Notes under the pieces: model-generated
What the model saw: the letters and a program-made list of their open reading frames with translations, nothing else
What the model was told of the DNA's origin: nothing
Database searches by the model: none
Translations under genes and position numbers: made by a program
Origin: Streptomyces antibioticus
GTDB taxonomy: Bacteria > Actinomycetota > Actinomycetes > Streptomycetales > Streptomycetaceae
Assembly: GCF_002019855.1 (NCBI RefSeq)
Contig: NZ_CM007717.1
Coordinates: forward strand, 1,987,570 to 2,051,569
Direction of reading: 5' to 3'
Length of the DNA: 64,000 nucleotides
Shown: one piece after another, positions 25,759 to 34,864 of the stretch
Position numbering within the stretch: the first letter of the stretch is position 1
How the letters are laid out: every line of letters begins with the position of its first letter

Positions 25759-26580
25759 TCACTCTCCGAATCCAACCGATTTCAGGGTGAGTTGGACAAT
25801 CGGCTGGCTGGTGGGCTGAGCTGACCCACCGTCGGGCTCGACGGTCACAGCGAGTGACGTCGCCGCGGTGTCGAGTCCGGTCGCGACCAAGGGCGTGTCG
25901 CCCGCGAAGAGCCCGAGGGAGCGCGGTTGCGCGTCGGGGCGCATGAGCCAGAGCTGATGCACCTGTCCGGTGGGCAGCTCGCCGTATCCGCTCAACGTGA
26001 CGACCGCCTCGCCCTCCGATGCGGAAGCGATCACTCCGATACTGCGGCCCCGCTGATCCGCCCCGGTCGTCGCGCGCGCGTCCGGAGCTGCGAGAACGTG
26101 GGCGATCTCACGTGCCCGGTCGCGTTCGGCGGCCAACTCGTCCTGGGCGCGGTTCGCCTGGACGGCGAAGAGCCCGGCGACCACGAGGGCCGCCGCCGCG
26201 GTGGCCGTGGCGAACGGCACGAACAGCGGGCGGCGCGCACGGGGCGCACGGGAGCGTCCGGGCGGTGGTTCCGTGCCCCAGACATGGGGAGGCAGTTGGG
26301 GCGCGCGCTCACGCACCGGCGCACGCACCGGCTCCTGCGGGGTCCGCTGGACGGCGGCCAGCACCCGTTCGCGCATCGCGGCCGGCGGCGGCGCGGACTG
26401 CGACCAGGCCAGCCGGACCGCGTCCTCGGCCAGTTCGCGCACCTCGGCGGCGCACCGGTCGCAGGAGCGCAGATGCTTCTCGAACCGGCGGCGCTCATCG
26501 GCGTCGAGGGCGTCCAGCGCGTAGGGCGCGGCCAGCGAGTGCCGGTCCTCACGGCGGAACAGCGAACCGAGGACGCTCAT
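25759..26580 (-). CDS. RskA-family anti-sigma factor
   Basis: A 273-residue single-pass membrane anti-sigma factor. The N-terminal zinc-binding anti-sigma domain has HSLAAPYALDALDADERRRFEKHLRSCDRCAAEV (residues 14-47), with the His..Cys-x2-Cys ligands. A hydrophobic helix FVPFATATAAAALVVAGLFAV lies near residue 125. The extracytoplasmic C-terminal RskA domain has EAVVTLSGYGELPTGQVHQLWLM. Its ATG overlaps the sigma stop by 4 bases (ATGA), so the two are translated together. It presumably holds the sigma factor inactive until a signal triggers proteolysis. Confidence 0.93.
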   Translation of the reverse strand: MSVLGSLFRREDRHSLAAPYALDALDADERRRFEKHLRSCDRCAAEVRELAEDAVRLAWSQSAPPPAAMRERVLAAVQRTPQEPVRAPVRERAPQLPPHVWGTEPPPGRSRAPRARRPLFVPFATATAAAALVVAGLFAVQANRAQDELAAERDRAREIAHVLAAPDARATTGADQRGRSIGVIASASEGEAVVTLSGYGELPTGQVHQLWLMRPDAQPRSLGLFAGDTPLVATGLDTAATSLAVTVEPDGGSAQPTSQPIVQLTLKSVGFGE

Positions 26581-27119
26581 GCGGCACCTCCCAGGCAGTG
26601 GCGCAGCCGCGTGAGCCCGTCCCGCATGCGCGTCTTGACCGTGCCGAGCGGCAGCGACAGCCGCTCCGCCACCTCACGGTAGGTGTACCCGTCGTAGTAG
26701 GCGAGCGTCACGGACTGACGCTGGAGAGCCGTCAGCCGGTTGAGGCAGCGGCGCACCAACTCCCGTTCCAGGCCCGCCTCGACCTCCTCCGACACCTGGT
26801 CGAAGGCCGGATCGTGATAGCGCCGGCCCTCGCGCTGCTCCCGGTCGACGGCGGCCCGCGCGCTGCGCACCCGGTCGACCGCCCGCCGGTGGGCGAGGGT
26901 GAGGATCCAGGAGAGGGCGCTGCCGCGCCCGGGATCGAAGCGTGCTGCGGAGCGCCATGCCTCCAGGAGCACCTCTTGGGTGACCTCCTCCGACTGCGCG
27001 GGGTCGCGCACGACCCGGCGCACGAGCCCGAACACCGGTCCGGACACCAGTCCGTACAACTGCTCGAAGGCTCGCTGATCGCCTCCAGCGACGAGCACCA
27101 GCAGCTCGTCCGCCTCCAT
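26577..27119 (-). CDS. ECF sigma factor, SigK/ECF19-like
   Basis: A 180-residue extracytoplasmic-function sigma factor. Region 2 is QRAFEQLYGLVSGPVFGLVRRVVRDPAQSEEVTQEVLLEAWRSAARFDPGRGSALSWILTLAHRRAVDRVRS (residues 15-88). Region 4 is LTALQRQSVTLAYYDGYTYREVAERLSLPLGTVKTRMRDGLTRLR. The order and domains match the SigK-RskA pair of actinobacteria. The ATG at 27119 has GAGAGGGGG upstream. A longer frame to 27185 has no sigma homology. It is divergent from the DUF4331 gene, which I infer to be its target together with the downstream metal-exporter genes. Confidence 0.92.
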   Translation of the reverse strand: MEADELLVLVAGGDQRAFEQLYGLVSGPVFGLVRRVVRDPAQSEEVTQEVLLEAWRSAARFDPGRGSALSWILTLAHRRAVDRVRSARAAVDREQREGRRYHDPAFDQVSEEVEAGLERELVRRCLNRLTALQRQSVTLAYYDGYTYREVAERLSLPLGTVKTRMRDGLTRLRHCLGGAA

Positions 27120-27168
27120 CCGGTCCCCCTCTCCACGGCCGCACCCGGGCCGACCCCTCACACCAGGC

Positions 27169-27195
27169 ATTCGCAACGGACACACCTCCGGATGG
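27169..27195 (-). promoter_or_regulatory. possible autoregulatory SigK-type promoter
   Basis: On the minus strand CCATCC (27195-27190) is followed by GCGAAT (27174-27169), about 50 bases before the sigma start. Mycobacterial SigK promoters read CCATCC and CCGAAT, but with a longer spacer (about 17) than the 15 here, so this is tentative. Confidence 0.3.
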
Positions 27196-27335
27196 GTTAC
27201 GGATCATAGATCCGAAAACGCGGGTCGAGCAGCGGGAAAAACTTTTTGGATCCCGACCAATCCGATCCGCCGTCCGCTTCGTATCACTGTCCAGTCAGGC
27301 AAGTTGGCACAGAGGTCGGCAAGAGGACGGACGGC

Positions 27336-28886
27336 ATGACAGCTATCTCCAGCAGCGGCGCGGGACGCAGGAGCGTCGCGACTCTCATATGCGGTGCGCT
27401 GGCCGCCGGGGGGCTCGCGGCCGCCGGTATGGCCACTCTGGCGCCGGGGGCGGCCCACGCCTCCAGCCACCGGGAGGCCCCGCTCATCTCGGGCACCCCG
27501 CAGTACGACAACACGGACCTGTACGCGTTCGTCAGCCCGGACCATCCGGACACGACGACGATCGTCGCGAACTGGATCCCCTTCGAGGAACCGGCCGGCG
27601 GCCCGAACTTCTTCCCGTTCGCCGAGGACGCCCAGTACGACATCCACGTCGACAACAACGGTGACGCGCAGGGCGAGCTGCTCTTCCGCTACACCTTCAA
27701 GACCCATGTGAAGAACAAGAAGACGTTCCTCTACAACACCGGCGCGGTCGAGAGCCTGGACGACAAGGACCTCAACGTCACCCAGACCTACGACCTGGAG
27801 CTGGTCAAGCTCAAGAACCAGAAGGTCGTGCACAAGACGAAGCTGGCGGACGACGTGCCGGTGGCGCCGTCGAACGTGGGCAAGGCGTCCATGCCGAACT
27901 ACGCCAAGCTGCGCGACCAGGCGATCTACAAGCTCCCCGGCGGCGCGAAGACCTTCGCCGGCCAGGCCGACGACCCGTTCTTCCTGGACCTGCGCGTCTT
28001 CGACCTGCTGTACGGCGGCAACCTGTCCGAGGTCGGTAACGACACCCTCAAGGGCTACAACGTCAACTCGATCGCCCTCCAGGTGCCCACCGACATGATC
28101 ACCGAGTCGAAGGACCAGCCGATCGTCGGCATCTGGTCCACCACCCAGCGCCGTAACGCGCAGGGCTACTACTCCCAGGTGTCGCGTCTGGGCATGCCGC
28201 TGGTCAACGAGGTCGTCAACCCCCTCAAGGACAAGGACAAGTTCAACGCGTCCGCGCCCTGGGAGGACGCCCAGTTCCTGAAGAACGTCACCAACCCCGA
28301 GCTGCCGAAGCTCATCGAGGCGATCTACAAGATCAAGGCCCCGGCGGAGCCGCGCAACGACCTGGTCGACGTGTTCCTCAAGGGCGTCAAGGGGCTCAAC
28401 CAGCCGCCGTACGTGAAGCCTTCGGAGCAGCTCCGCCTCAACACCTCGATCAAGCCGACCGCCAGCCCCAAGCGGCTGGGCGTGCTGGACGGCGACAACG
28501 CGGGCTTCCCCAACGGCCGGCGGCTGACCGACGACGTCATCGACGTCTCGCTCCAGGTCGTCGAGGGTGAACTGGTCGGCTCCAAGAACGACTTGGGTGA
28601 CGCGGTCGACAAGAACGACAAGACCTTCGAGAAGGCCTTCCCGTACGTCGCCCTGCCGACCGAGGGTTCGCGCGGTCCGCTCGCCAAGGGTGTCAGCAGC
28701 GGCACCGACGTCCGCAGCCAGCTCGGTGACGCCCTCCAGCCGGCCTCCTCGACCGAGACGAACACGAACCTGATCGCCGCGTCCGCCGGCGCCGGTGCGG
28801 CCGGCGTCCTCCTCATCGGCGGCGGCCTCATGTGGTGGCGCCGCGCCACCCGCGGGACGGGCGGCCGGGGTCACCGGGGCTACTAG
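27336..28886 (+). CDS. DUF4331 secreted protein with C-terminal membrane anchor
   Basis: A 516-residue exported protein of the DUF4331 family, whose function is not established. The signal peptide starts GRRSVATLICGALAAGGLAAAG and is followed at about residue 43 by the family signature SSHREAPLISGTPQYDNTDLYAFVSPDHPDT. Later family blocks include FADDPFFLDLRVF-type text (GQADDPFFLDLRVFDLLYGG), NSIALQVPTDMI and VGIWSTTQRRNA. Near the end a hydrophobic helix (AASAGAGAAGVLLIGGGLMWWRR) would anchor the protein outside the cell. It faces away from the sigma gene and begins a DUF4331, TPR, NicO set, which suggests a role in envelope metal handling. The ATG has AAGAGGACGG upstream. Confidence 0.88.
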   Translation: MTAISSSGAGRRSVATLICGALAAGGLAAAGMATLAPGAAHASSHREAPLISGTPQYDNTDLYAFVSPDHPDTTTIVANWIPFEEPAGGPNFFPFAEDAQYDIHVDNNGDAQGELLFRYTFKTHVKNKKTFLYNTGAVESLDDKDLNVTQTYDLELVKLKNQKVVHKTKLADDVPVAPSNVGKASMPNYAKLRDQAIYKLPGGAKTFAGQADDPFFLDLRVFDLLYGGNLSEVGNDTLKGYNVNSIALQVPTDMITESKDQPIVGIWSTTQRRNAQGYYSQVSRLGMPLVNEVVNPLKDKDKFNASAPWEDAQFLKNVTNPELPKLIEAIYKIKAPAEPRNDLVDVFLKGVKGLNQPPYVKPSEQLRLNTSIKPTASPKRLGVLDGDNAGFPNGRRLTDDVIDVSLQVVEGELVGSKNDLGDAVDKNDKTFEKAFPYVALPTEGSRGPLAKGVSSGTDVRSQLGDALQPASSTETNTNLIAASAGAGAAGVLLIGGGLMWWRRATRGTGGRGHRGY

Positions 28887-28896
28887 GCCCTTTTCT

Positions 28897-28951
28897 CCCG
28901 GACGTTCGTCCGGGCGGGCCCGGGGAGAAACCTGCGCTCCCCGGCCCGCCC
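28897..28951 (+). terminator. paired hairpins after DUF4331 gene
   Basis: CCCGGACG-TT-CGTCCGGG (28897-28914) is a perfect 8-bp hairpin. It overlaps a longer imperfect stem joining GGGCGGGCC..GGGGAG with CTCCCCGGCCCGCCC (28912-28951). These would attenuate or end transcription before the TPR gene. Confidence 0.5.
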
Positions 28952-29045
28952 CCATCGACCGGCGCGGCCCGCGTAACCCATCCCCCACGGCGCGGGCCGC
29001 GCCACACCACCGCAGGACGATCCACCCAGGCGACCGAGGAGAGGC

Positions 29046-30641
29046 ATGTCCCCGCGTACGAACGACGGCGAGCCGGAGCGCGAACTCCCGGCATCCGGAC
29101 GGCGGTCCGAGGACACGGACGCGGACGCGGTCACAGTCACGGTCGCGGGCGCGGACGCGGGCGCCGGGCAGGACACCGAGGCCAAGGCCACCGAAGCCGC
29201 CGCGACCGACGAACCGGTGGCCGACCAAACGGTGGCCGACGAACCGGTGGCCGGCGAACCGGTGTCCGACGAGCGGGTCGCCGCCGTGCGCCGGGTCGCC
29301 GCCGCCGGGCGGCGCCGGCGGGTGGTCGAACTCGGGGCCTGTGCCGCCATGCTGGCCGTGGCCCTCACCGCCGGCGCGATCGCCGTCGGGGCCACCCACG
29401 AGACCCGGAACACCCCCGTGGTGACGGCCGCCGCGGTCACCCCCGGACTGCTCGCCAGCGCCGACCTCGGCGAGGGCATCACCGCGCTCCAGGCCCATCT
29501 CCGCGCCCAGCCGAGGGACTTCGGCGGCTGGGCCACCCTCGGCCTCGCCTACGTCGAGCAGGCCCGCACCAACGGCGACCCGTCCCGCTACCCGCAGGCC
29601 GAGCAGGCCCTCAAGCGCTCCCTCGCGCTGCGCCCGGACAACGACCAGGCGCTCGCGGGCCGCGCCGCCCTGGCCGCCGCCCGCCACGACTTCCCGAACG
29701 CCCTGAAGTACGCCGACCAGGCGCTGAAGCAGAACCCGTACAGCGAACGCGCCCTGTGCTCCCGGATCGACGCCCTCGTCGAACTCGGCCGCTACGACGA
29801 CGCCGCGCGTGCCGCCGACCTCGCGGACGAACGGCGTCCGGGCGTACCGGTGTTCACGCGCTACGCCTACGTCCGTGAACTGCGCGGCGACGTCACCACC
29901 GCCCGCCGCGTCCTCGACCAGGCGCTCAACTCGGCCACCACGCCCGGCGACATCGCCTACGTGGCCACCCAGATCGGCCAACTGGCGTGGAACCAGGGCG
30001 ACTACGAGGACGCCCTCACCCACTACGCCCGCGCCCTCGCCGCCGACGAGAACTACCTCCCGGCACTGGAGGGCAGGGCCCGCGCCCAGGCGGCGAGCGG
30101 CCGGCGGGCCGAGGCGCTGACCGGGCTGGAGAACGTCGTCGCCCGCTTCCCGCTCCCCGGACCGCTGGTGGAACTCGGCGAGCTGTACGAGGCCCGCGGC
30201 GCCGAGGGCGACCGGGCGAAGGCCGACGACCAGTACACCCTGGTCGACGCCTGGACGGCGCTGGCCCGCGCCAACGGCGTCAACGCCGACCTGGACACCG
30301 CGCTGGCCGCCGCCGACCACGGCGACCGGACGGCGGCACTGCGCGCGGCCCGCGCCGAGTGGGACCGCCGCCGGACCGTGCACACGGCGGACGCCCTCGC
30401 CTGGGCCCTGCACGTCAACGGAAAGGACGCCGAGGCCCTCCCCTACGCCCGCAGGGCCACCGCGACCGGCTACCGCAACGCCTCCTTCCTCTACCACCGC
30501 GGCGTGATCGAGCAGGCCACCGGCAACGCGAAGGACGCCCGCACGCACCTCACGGCGGCCCTGAAGCTGAACCCCGGCTTCTCCCCGCCGGGCGCCCGCG
30601 CGGCCCGTACGGCACTCAAGGCACTGGAGGCGGCCAAGTGA
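29046..30641 (+). CDS. tetratricopeptide repeat membrane protein
   Basis: A 531-residue protein. A charged cytoplasmic N-terminus contains short repeats built on VADEPV. One membrane helix (LGACAAMLAVALTAGAIAVGAT, about residues 98-120) follows. The exterior part is a TPR superhelix with recognisable repeats such as GGWATLGLAYVEQAR, KYADQALKQNPYSERAL, QLAWNQGDYEDALTHYARALAADENYLPAL and FLYHRGVIEQATGNAKDARTHLTAALKLNP. Its GTG-started successor overlaps its stop by 4 bases, so it is translationally coupled to the NicO-type gene. It may hold together the DUF4331 protein and exporter, by inference from the conserved order. Confidence 0.88.
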   Translation: MSPRTNDGEPERELPASGRRSEDTDADAVTVTVAGADAGAGQDTEAKATEAAATDEPVADQTVADEPVAGEPVSDERVAAVRRVAAAGRRRRVVELGACAAMLAVALTAGAIAVGATHETRNTPVVTAAAVTPGLLASADLGEGITALQAHLRAQPRDFGGWATLGLAYVEQARTNGDPSRYPQAEQALKRSLALRPDNDQALAGRAALAAARHDFPNALKYADQALKQNPYSERALCSRIDALVELGRYDDAARAADLADERRPGVPVFTRYAYVRELRGDVTTARRVLDQALNSATTPGDIAYVATQIGQLAWNQGDYEDALTHYARALAADENYLPALEGRARAQAASGRRAEALTGLENVVARFPLPGPLVELGELYEARGAEGDRAKADDQYTLVDAWTALARANGVNADLDTALAAADHGDRTAALRAARAEWDRRRTVHTADALAWALHVNGKDAEALPYARRATATGYRNASFLYHRGVIEQATGNAKDARTHLTAALKLNPGFSPPGARAARTALKALEAAK

Positions 30642-32374
30642 ACCCCCGTCGGCTGAACCCGCGTCGGCTGTTCGCGTCCGGCGCGGCCGTGCTCACGGCC
30701 GGCTGCGCGCTCGCGCTGCTCCCCGCGGCCACCGCGAGCGCGCACCCGCTCGGCAACTTCACCGTCAACCGGTACGACGGTCTCGTCACCGCCCCCGGAC
30801 AGCTCCGGGTCGACCATGTCGAGGACCTCGCCGAGATCCCGGCGACCCAGGCCAAGCCGGACATCGAGCGCCTCGGCATGACCGAGTGGGCGCGGCAGCG
30901 CTGCGCCACGGCCGCCTCCGGCAGCAAGGTCACCGTGGACGGCCGCGCCGTCCCGCTCGCGGCGGGCGCCGCCCAGGCGGTCGTACGGCCCGGGCAGGCC
31001 GGGCTCGACACGCTGCGGGTGGAGTGCCGGCTGACGGCTCCGCTGCCCGCCGACGACACGGTCACCGTCGCCTTCCACAGCGCGGGCGCCGACTCCGGGC
31101 CCGGCTGGCGCGAGATCACCGCGCGCGGCGACCGGACGACGCTCACCGCGTCCGACGTACCCAAGACCTCGATCTCCGGCGAACTGACCTCGTACCCGCA
31201 GGAGTTGCTCTCCTCCCCCGCCGACACCGCGACCGCGTCGCTGCGGGTGCGGCCCGGCGGTCCGGCGCTGACCGAGGACGACCGGCGGGACGCGCCCGCC
31301 GCGTCCGTGCTGCCGCGCGGCGCCGACCGGTGGACGCGCGCCCTGGACGGTCTGGTCGCCCGGCAGGACCTCACCCTCGGCTTCGCCGCGCTGGCGCTGG
31401 TGATCGCCGTCGGCCTGGGCGCGATGCACGCGGTCGCGCCGGGCCACGGCAAGACCATCATGGCCGCGACCGCCGCCGCGCGGGGCGGCCGGGCCCGGAT
31501 GAAGGACGTACTGCCGCTGGCCGCGTCGGTCACCGTCACCCACACCCTGGGCGTGGTCGCCCTCGGCCTGCTGGTGACGGCGGGCTCGGCCGCGGCCCCC
31601 TCGGTGATCGCCTGGCTGGGCCTCGCCAGCGGCGCGCTGGTGCTCGTCGCGGGCGTCACGCTCGCCCGCCGTGCCTGGCGCAACCGGTCGCACGGCCATG
31701 GGCACGGCCATGGGCACGGCCATGGGCACGGGCATGGGCATGGGCACGGGCCCGGACACACCCACAGCCACGGCGGGCACACGCACACCCACGGCCCCCA
31801 TGACCCCGGGGGCCACGACCACCACGACCACCAGCCCGCCCCCGCCCGCCCCCTCGTACTGGCCGGCGCGCACACCGGACCGCACGCCCCCGCCCCCACC
31901 AGCGCCCCCACCCACGAACACACCCACCATCACCATGACCATGACCACCATCACGACCACGACCACGAGCACACCCACGCGGGCCACACCCACACCCACG
32001 GCGGTCACACCCACACCCACGCCACCGCCCCCACCCTGCGCGGCACGATCCTGCTCGGGTTCGCCGGTGGCATGGTGCCCAGTCCCTCGGCCGTGGTCGT
32101 GCTGGTCGGCGCGGCGGCGCTCGGGCACGCCTGGTTCGGGCTGCTGCTCGTCGTCGCGTACGGCGTCGGGCTGGCGCTGACCCTCACGGCGGCCGGGTAC
32201 GCGGTCGTACGGCTCGGCGCGGGCGCGACCCGGCTGCTCGACCGGCAGCCGCGCTGGACCACCCGGCCCGCCGTGGCGCTGGTCCGGCGGAATCTGCCGG
32301 TCTGGTCGGCGCTGCTCGTGGTGGCTCTCGGGGCCGGCCTTGTGCTCAAGGGGGCCGCATCCGTACTGGGCTGA
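30638..32374 (+). CDS. NicO/RcnA-like nickel/cobalt transporter with His-rich loop
   Basis: A 578-residue membrane protein. After a signal segment (residues 10-35) the exterior N-terminal half contains HPLGNFTVNRYDGL, typical of the domain found before these exporters. The second half has the NicO motifs GLGAMHAVAPGHGKTIMAA and LGFAGGMVPSPSAVVVLV. Between these lie two long histidine-rich stretches, HGHGHGHGH.. (from about residue 352) and HTHHHHDHDHHHDHDHEHTH.., which should bind Ni, Co, Cu or Zn. The gene starts at a GTG in the overlap GTGA with the TPR stop. Probably an efflux or storage-linked metal transporter of the envelope. Metal unknown. Confidence 0.9.
   Translation: MNPRRLNPRRLFASGAAVLTAGCALALLPAATASAHPLGNFTVNRYDGLVTAPGQLRVDHVEDLAEIPATQAKPDIERLGMTEWARQRCATAASGSKVTVDGRAVPLAAGAAQAVVRPGQAGLDTLRVECRLTAPLPADDTVTVAFHSAGADSGPGWREITARGDRTTLTASDVPKTSISGELTSYPQELLSSPADTATASLRVRPGGPALTEDDRRDAPAASVLPRGADRWTRALDGLVARQDLTLGFAALALVIAVGLGAMHAVAPGHGKTIMAATAAARGGRARMKDVLPLAASVTVTHTLGVVALGLLVTAGSAAAPSVIAWLGLASGALVLVAGVTLARRAWRNRSHGHGHGHGHGHGHGHGHGHGPGHTHSHGGHTHTHGPHDPGGHDHHDHQPAPARPLVLAGAHTGPHAPAPTSAPTHEHTHHHHDHDHHHDHDHEHTHAGHTHTHGGHTHTHATAPTLRGTILLGFAGGMVPSPSAVVVLVGAAALGHAWFGLLLVVAYGVGLALTLTAAGYAVVRLGAGATRLLDRQPRWTTRPAVALVRRNLPVWSALLVVALGAGLVLKGAASVLG
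31691..31752 (+). repeat. 12-bp tandem repeat encoding His-Gly loop
   Basis: The unit GGCCATGGGCAC is repeated several times with minor changes inside the NicO-type gene and encodes (GHGH)n. Length variation here would lengthen or shorten a metal-binding loop without a frameshift because the unit is a multiple of three. Confidence 0.7.
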
Positions 32375-32422
32375 GCTACGTTGGTGGGGTTGCGTGGGTT
32401 TTCGCCCGGATGCGATGTGCGA

Positions 32423-34048
32423 ATGGGGGACGCGGTGTCCGAAGAAGCGGGCGGTGAGCGGCTGATCGCGGGCCGCTACCGGCTCCTGACCCCGCTCGGT
32501 GAGGGCGGCATGGGCACGGTGTGGCGGGCGCGGGACGAACTGCTGCACCGCGAGGTCGCCGTCAAGGAGGTGCGCGCCCCGGCCGGGCTGCCGGCCTCCG
32601 ACATCGAGCGGATGTACGCGCGCCTGGAGCGCGAGGCGTGGGCCGCGGCCCGGGTCGCCAACCGGAACGTGGTCACGGTGTACGACGTGGCCGTGGAGGA
32701 CGGCCGGCCGTGGATCGTGATGGAGCTGGTGCGTGGGGTCTCGCTCGCCGATCTGCTGGACGCCGAGGGCCCGTTGGAGCCGGCCAGGGCCGCGCACATC
32801 GGCGCCGAGGTGCTCTCCGCGCTGCGGGCCGCGCACGACGCCGGGGTGCTGCACCGGGACGTGAAGCCGGCCAACGTGCTGATGTCGAACGACGGCCGGG
32901 TGGTGCTGACCGACTTCGGGATCGCCACCGTCGAGGGCACCTCCGCGCTCACGATGACCGGTGAGGTGATCGGCTCGCCGGAGTTCCTCGCGCCGGAGCG
33001 CGCGCTCGGGCGCACCCCGGGTCCCGAGTCGGACCTGTGGTCGCTGGGCGTGCTGCTGTACGCGGCGGTGGAGGGCAACTCCCCTTTCCGGCACGACACT
33101 CCGCTGAGCACACTGCGCGCGATCGTGGACGAGGAGCTGCCGCCGCCGTACCGGGCGGGGCCGCTGGCGCCGGTGATCGAGGGGCTGTTGCGCAAGGATC
33201 CGGCGGAGCGGCTGCCGGCCGACGTGGCGGAGCGGGATCTGCGGCTGGTGGCCGCGGGCGGCACGCCGCGGCCGGACACCTCGCGCGGGGTGCCGTTCGC
33301 GCCGTTCCCGCCGACGGTCGCGGCCCCCGCCGAGCCGGTGGGCCGGGACCGTACGGCCGTCACGCCGACGCCTCCGGCCGGGGGCCCGCCGTGGACGGGC
33401 ACCACGACGACCGAGCCGCGGCAGCACCGCCGGGGCGGGGTCGCGCTGGTGGCGGGCGTGGCCGTACTGGCGCTGGCGATCGCCGGGCTGACGTACGGGC
33501 TGCTGAACCGGGACGACGACAAGAAGGGCGGCGACAGCGCGGGAGTGACCGCCGGCCGCACGGAGAGCGTGAGTCCGTCGCCGACGCGGGAGGAGAGCGA
33601 GGGGCCGACGGCCGAGCCGTCGAAGGCAAGTCCGAGCGCGAGCGCCTCCAGCGAGGCGCCGCGGCAGACGGTGACGGTGCATGTGGTGGGCAGCCACACC
33701 GACTACTCGGGGACGTGTCCGCCGCCGGACTCGGCCGCACCGGCCTTCACGGCGACGATCACGGTGGGGACGCTGCCCGCACAGGTGTCGTACCGCTGGG
33801 TGTCGCGGGAGGGCGAGCTGTCGGGGCAGACCTGGAAGACGCTGGACTTCCCCTCGGGCGGCGGGAAGTCGAAGCAGGACCGGGTGATCGTGTCGACGTA
33901 CGCGGAGGACGGGACGTACAGCAACGCGATCGGGGTCGAGGTGCGCGATCCGGTGAAGGCGACCTCGCAGTACGTGCCGTTCTCGGTCACGTGTGCCACG
34001 GAGGCCCCGACGGACGGAGCCTCCGCTTCGCCTTCGCCCTCGGAGTAG
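32423..34048 (+). CDS. PknB-type serine/threonine protein kinase with exterior domain
   Basis: A 541-residue transmembrane kinase. The catalytic domain has GEGGMGTVWRARDELL (P-loop), Lys48 in VAVKEV, HRDVKPANVLMSNDG, TDFGIATVEG and SPEFLAPERALG. A Pro/Thr-rich juxtamembrane segment leads to one helix (GVALVAGVAVLALAIAGLTYG, about residues 342-362). The exterior part has a low-complexity Ser/Pro/Glu stretch and a C-terminal domain VTVHVVGSHTDYSGTCPPPDSA with a conserved Cys pair, not of the PASTA class. The start could also be GTG 32435, which has GGGGGA upstream, whereas ATG 32423 does not. Signal sensed is unknown. Confidence 0.9.
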   Translation: MGDAVSEEAGGERLIAGRYRLLTPLGEGGMGTVWRARDELLHREVAVKEVRAPAGLPASDIERMYARLEREAWAAARVANRNVVTVYDVAVEDGRPWIVMELVRGVSLADLLDAEGPLEPARAAHIGAEVLSALRAAHDAGVLHRDVKPANVLMSNDGRVVLTDFGIATVEGTSALTMTGEVIGSPEFLAPERALGRTPGPESDLWSLGVLLYAAVEGNSPFRHDTPLSTLRAIVDEELPPPYRAGPLAPVIEGLLRKDPAERLPADVAERDLRLVAAGGTPRPDTSRGVPFAPFPPTVAAPAEPVGRDRTAVTPTPPAGGPPWTGTTTTEPRQHRRGGVALVAGVAVLALAIAGLTYGLLNRDDDKKGGDSAGVTAGRTESVSPSPTREESEGPTAEPSKASPSASASSEAPRQTVTVHVVGSHTDYSGTCPPPDSAAPAFTATITVGTLPAQVSYRWVSREGELSGQTWKTLDFPSGGGKSKQDRVIVSTYAEDGTYSNAIGVEVRDPVKATSQYVPFSVTCATEAPTDGASASPSPSE

Positions 34049-34051
34049 CGG

Positions 34052-34864
34052 CTAGGCGTTGCGCTCGAGAGCGGGCAGATAGCCGCCCGACTGGCCGGAG
34101 GCCGTCGGGTGGTAGGAGTCGCCGATGCTCAGCCAGTTGAGGCTGTGCAGCCAGGAGCTGCCGGAGCAGATCTCATGGCCGGCGAAGGTGGTGCGGACGT
34201 CGCCGAACGCGAAGCCGTGGGCGGCGGCGCGCTTGGCCAGGGCGGTGTCCAGGTGGTCCGCCGCGTTGTTGATGGCGGAGCGCTTGGTCTCGGACAGGCC
34301 CACGCAGACCGTGCCGAGCTTGTAGAAGCGGGGATAGCCGATGACGACGACGCGGGCGTTCGGCGCCTTGGAGCGGATCGTCGAGTAGACGGTGTCGAGT
34401 TTGCCGGGGAGTGTCGAGTCGACGTACGCCTTCGCGGTGTTGATGCGGCTGACGCAGGTGCTGTCGGAGCTGGTGACGCAGGTGGTCATGACGTCGGTGA
34501 AGCCCGCGTCGTTGCCGCCGACGGTGATGGAGACGAGGCCGGTGGTGGAGGAGAGGCCGCCGAGCTGGTTGGCCAGGACGTCGCCCGTCTTGGCGCCCGA
34601 GCAGGCGGCGAAGGTGAACGAGGTGGGGGTGTGGGCGGCGTTCCACAGGTAGGGGTACGCCTTGGTGCTGCGCTTGCAGGAGCTGCTGGAGCTGATGTAG
34701 CTGCCCGCGCCGACCCCGGAGGAGTAGGAGTCGCCGAGGGCCACGTACCCGCCGGCGGCGGCGAGCGGGGACGCGGACGCCTGTGCCGCACTCGCCCCGG
34801 TGAGGGCTGCGCCGGCGGCCAGGAGGAGTGAGCTGACGAATACGACAAGTCGGGAACGTCTCAT
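34052..34864 (-). CDS. secreted SGNH/GDSL lipase
   Basis: A 270-residue secreted esterase/lipase of the SGNH family. A signal peptide (MRRSRLVVFVSSLLLAAGAALTG..) ends near residue 30. Block I is GYVALGDSYSSG with nucleophile Ser46. The oxyanion Gly and Asn are in VGGNDAGF. The catalytic Asp-x-x-His is GDSYHP (Asp249 and His252). Six cysteines (for example CKRST, CSGAKTG, CVTSSDSTCV, CVGLS, CSGS) suit three disulfides as in streptomycete lipases. It resembles the characterised S. coelicolor and S. rimosus enzymes of this type. It converges on the kinase gene with only 3 bases between stops. Confidence 0.93.
   Translation of the reverse strand: MRRSRLVVFVSSLLLAAGAALTGASAAQASASPLAAAGGYVALGDSYSSGVGAGSYISSSSSCKRSTKAYPYLWNAAHTPTSFTFAACSGAKTGDVLANQLGGLSSTTGLVSITVGGNDAGFTDVMTTCVTSSDSTCVSRINTAKAYVDSTLPGKLDTVYSTIRSKAPNARVVVIGYPRFYKLGTVCVGLSETKRSAINNAADHLDTALAKRAAAHGFAFGDVRTTFAGHEICSGSSWLHSLNWLSIGDSYHPTASGQSGGYLPALERNA

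Noticed and set aside
27204..30548. A 1114-codon minus-strand ORF
   Set aside because: It is antisense to the DUF4331 and TPR genes, whose homology and ribosome sites are clear.
30491..33697. A 1068-codon minus-strand ORF
   Set aside because: It is antisense to the NicO-type and kinase genes and shows no domain.
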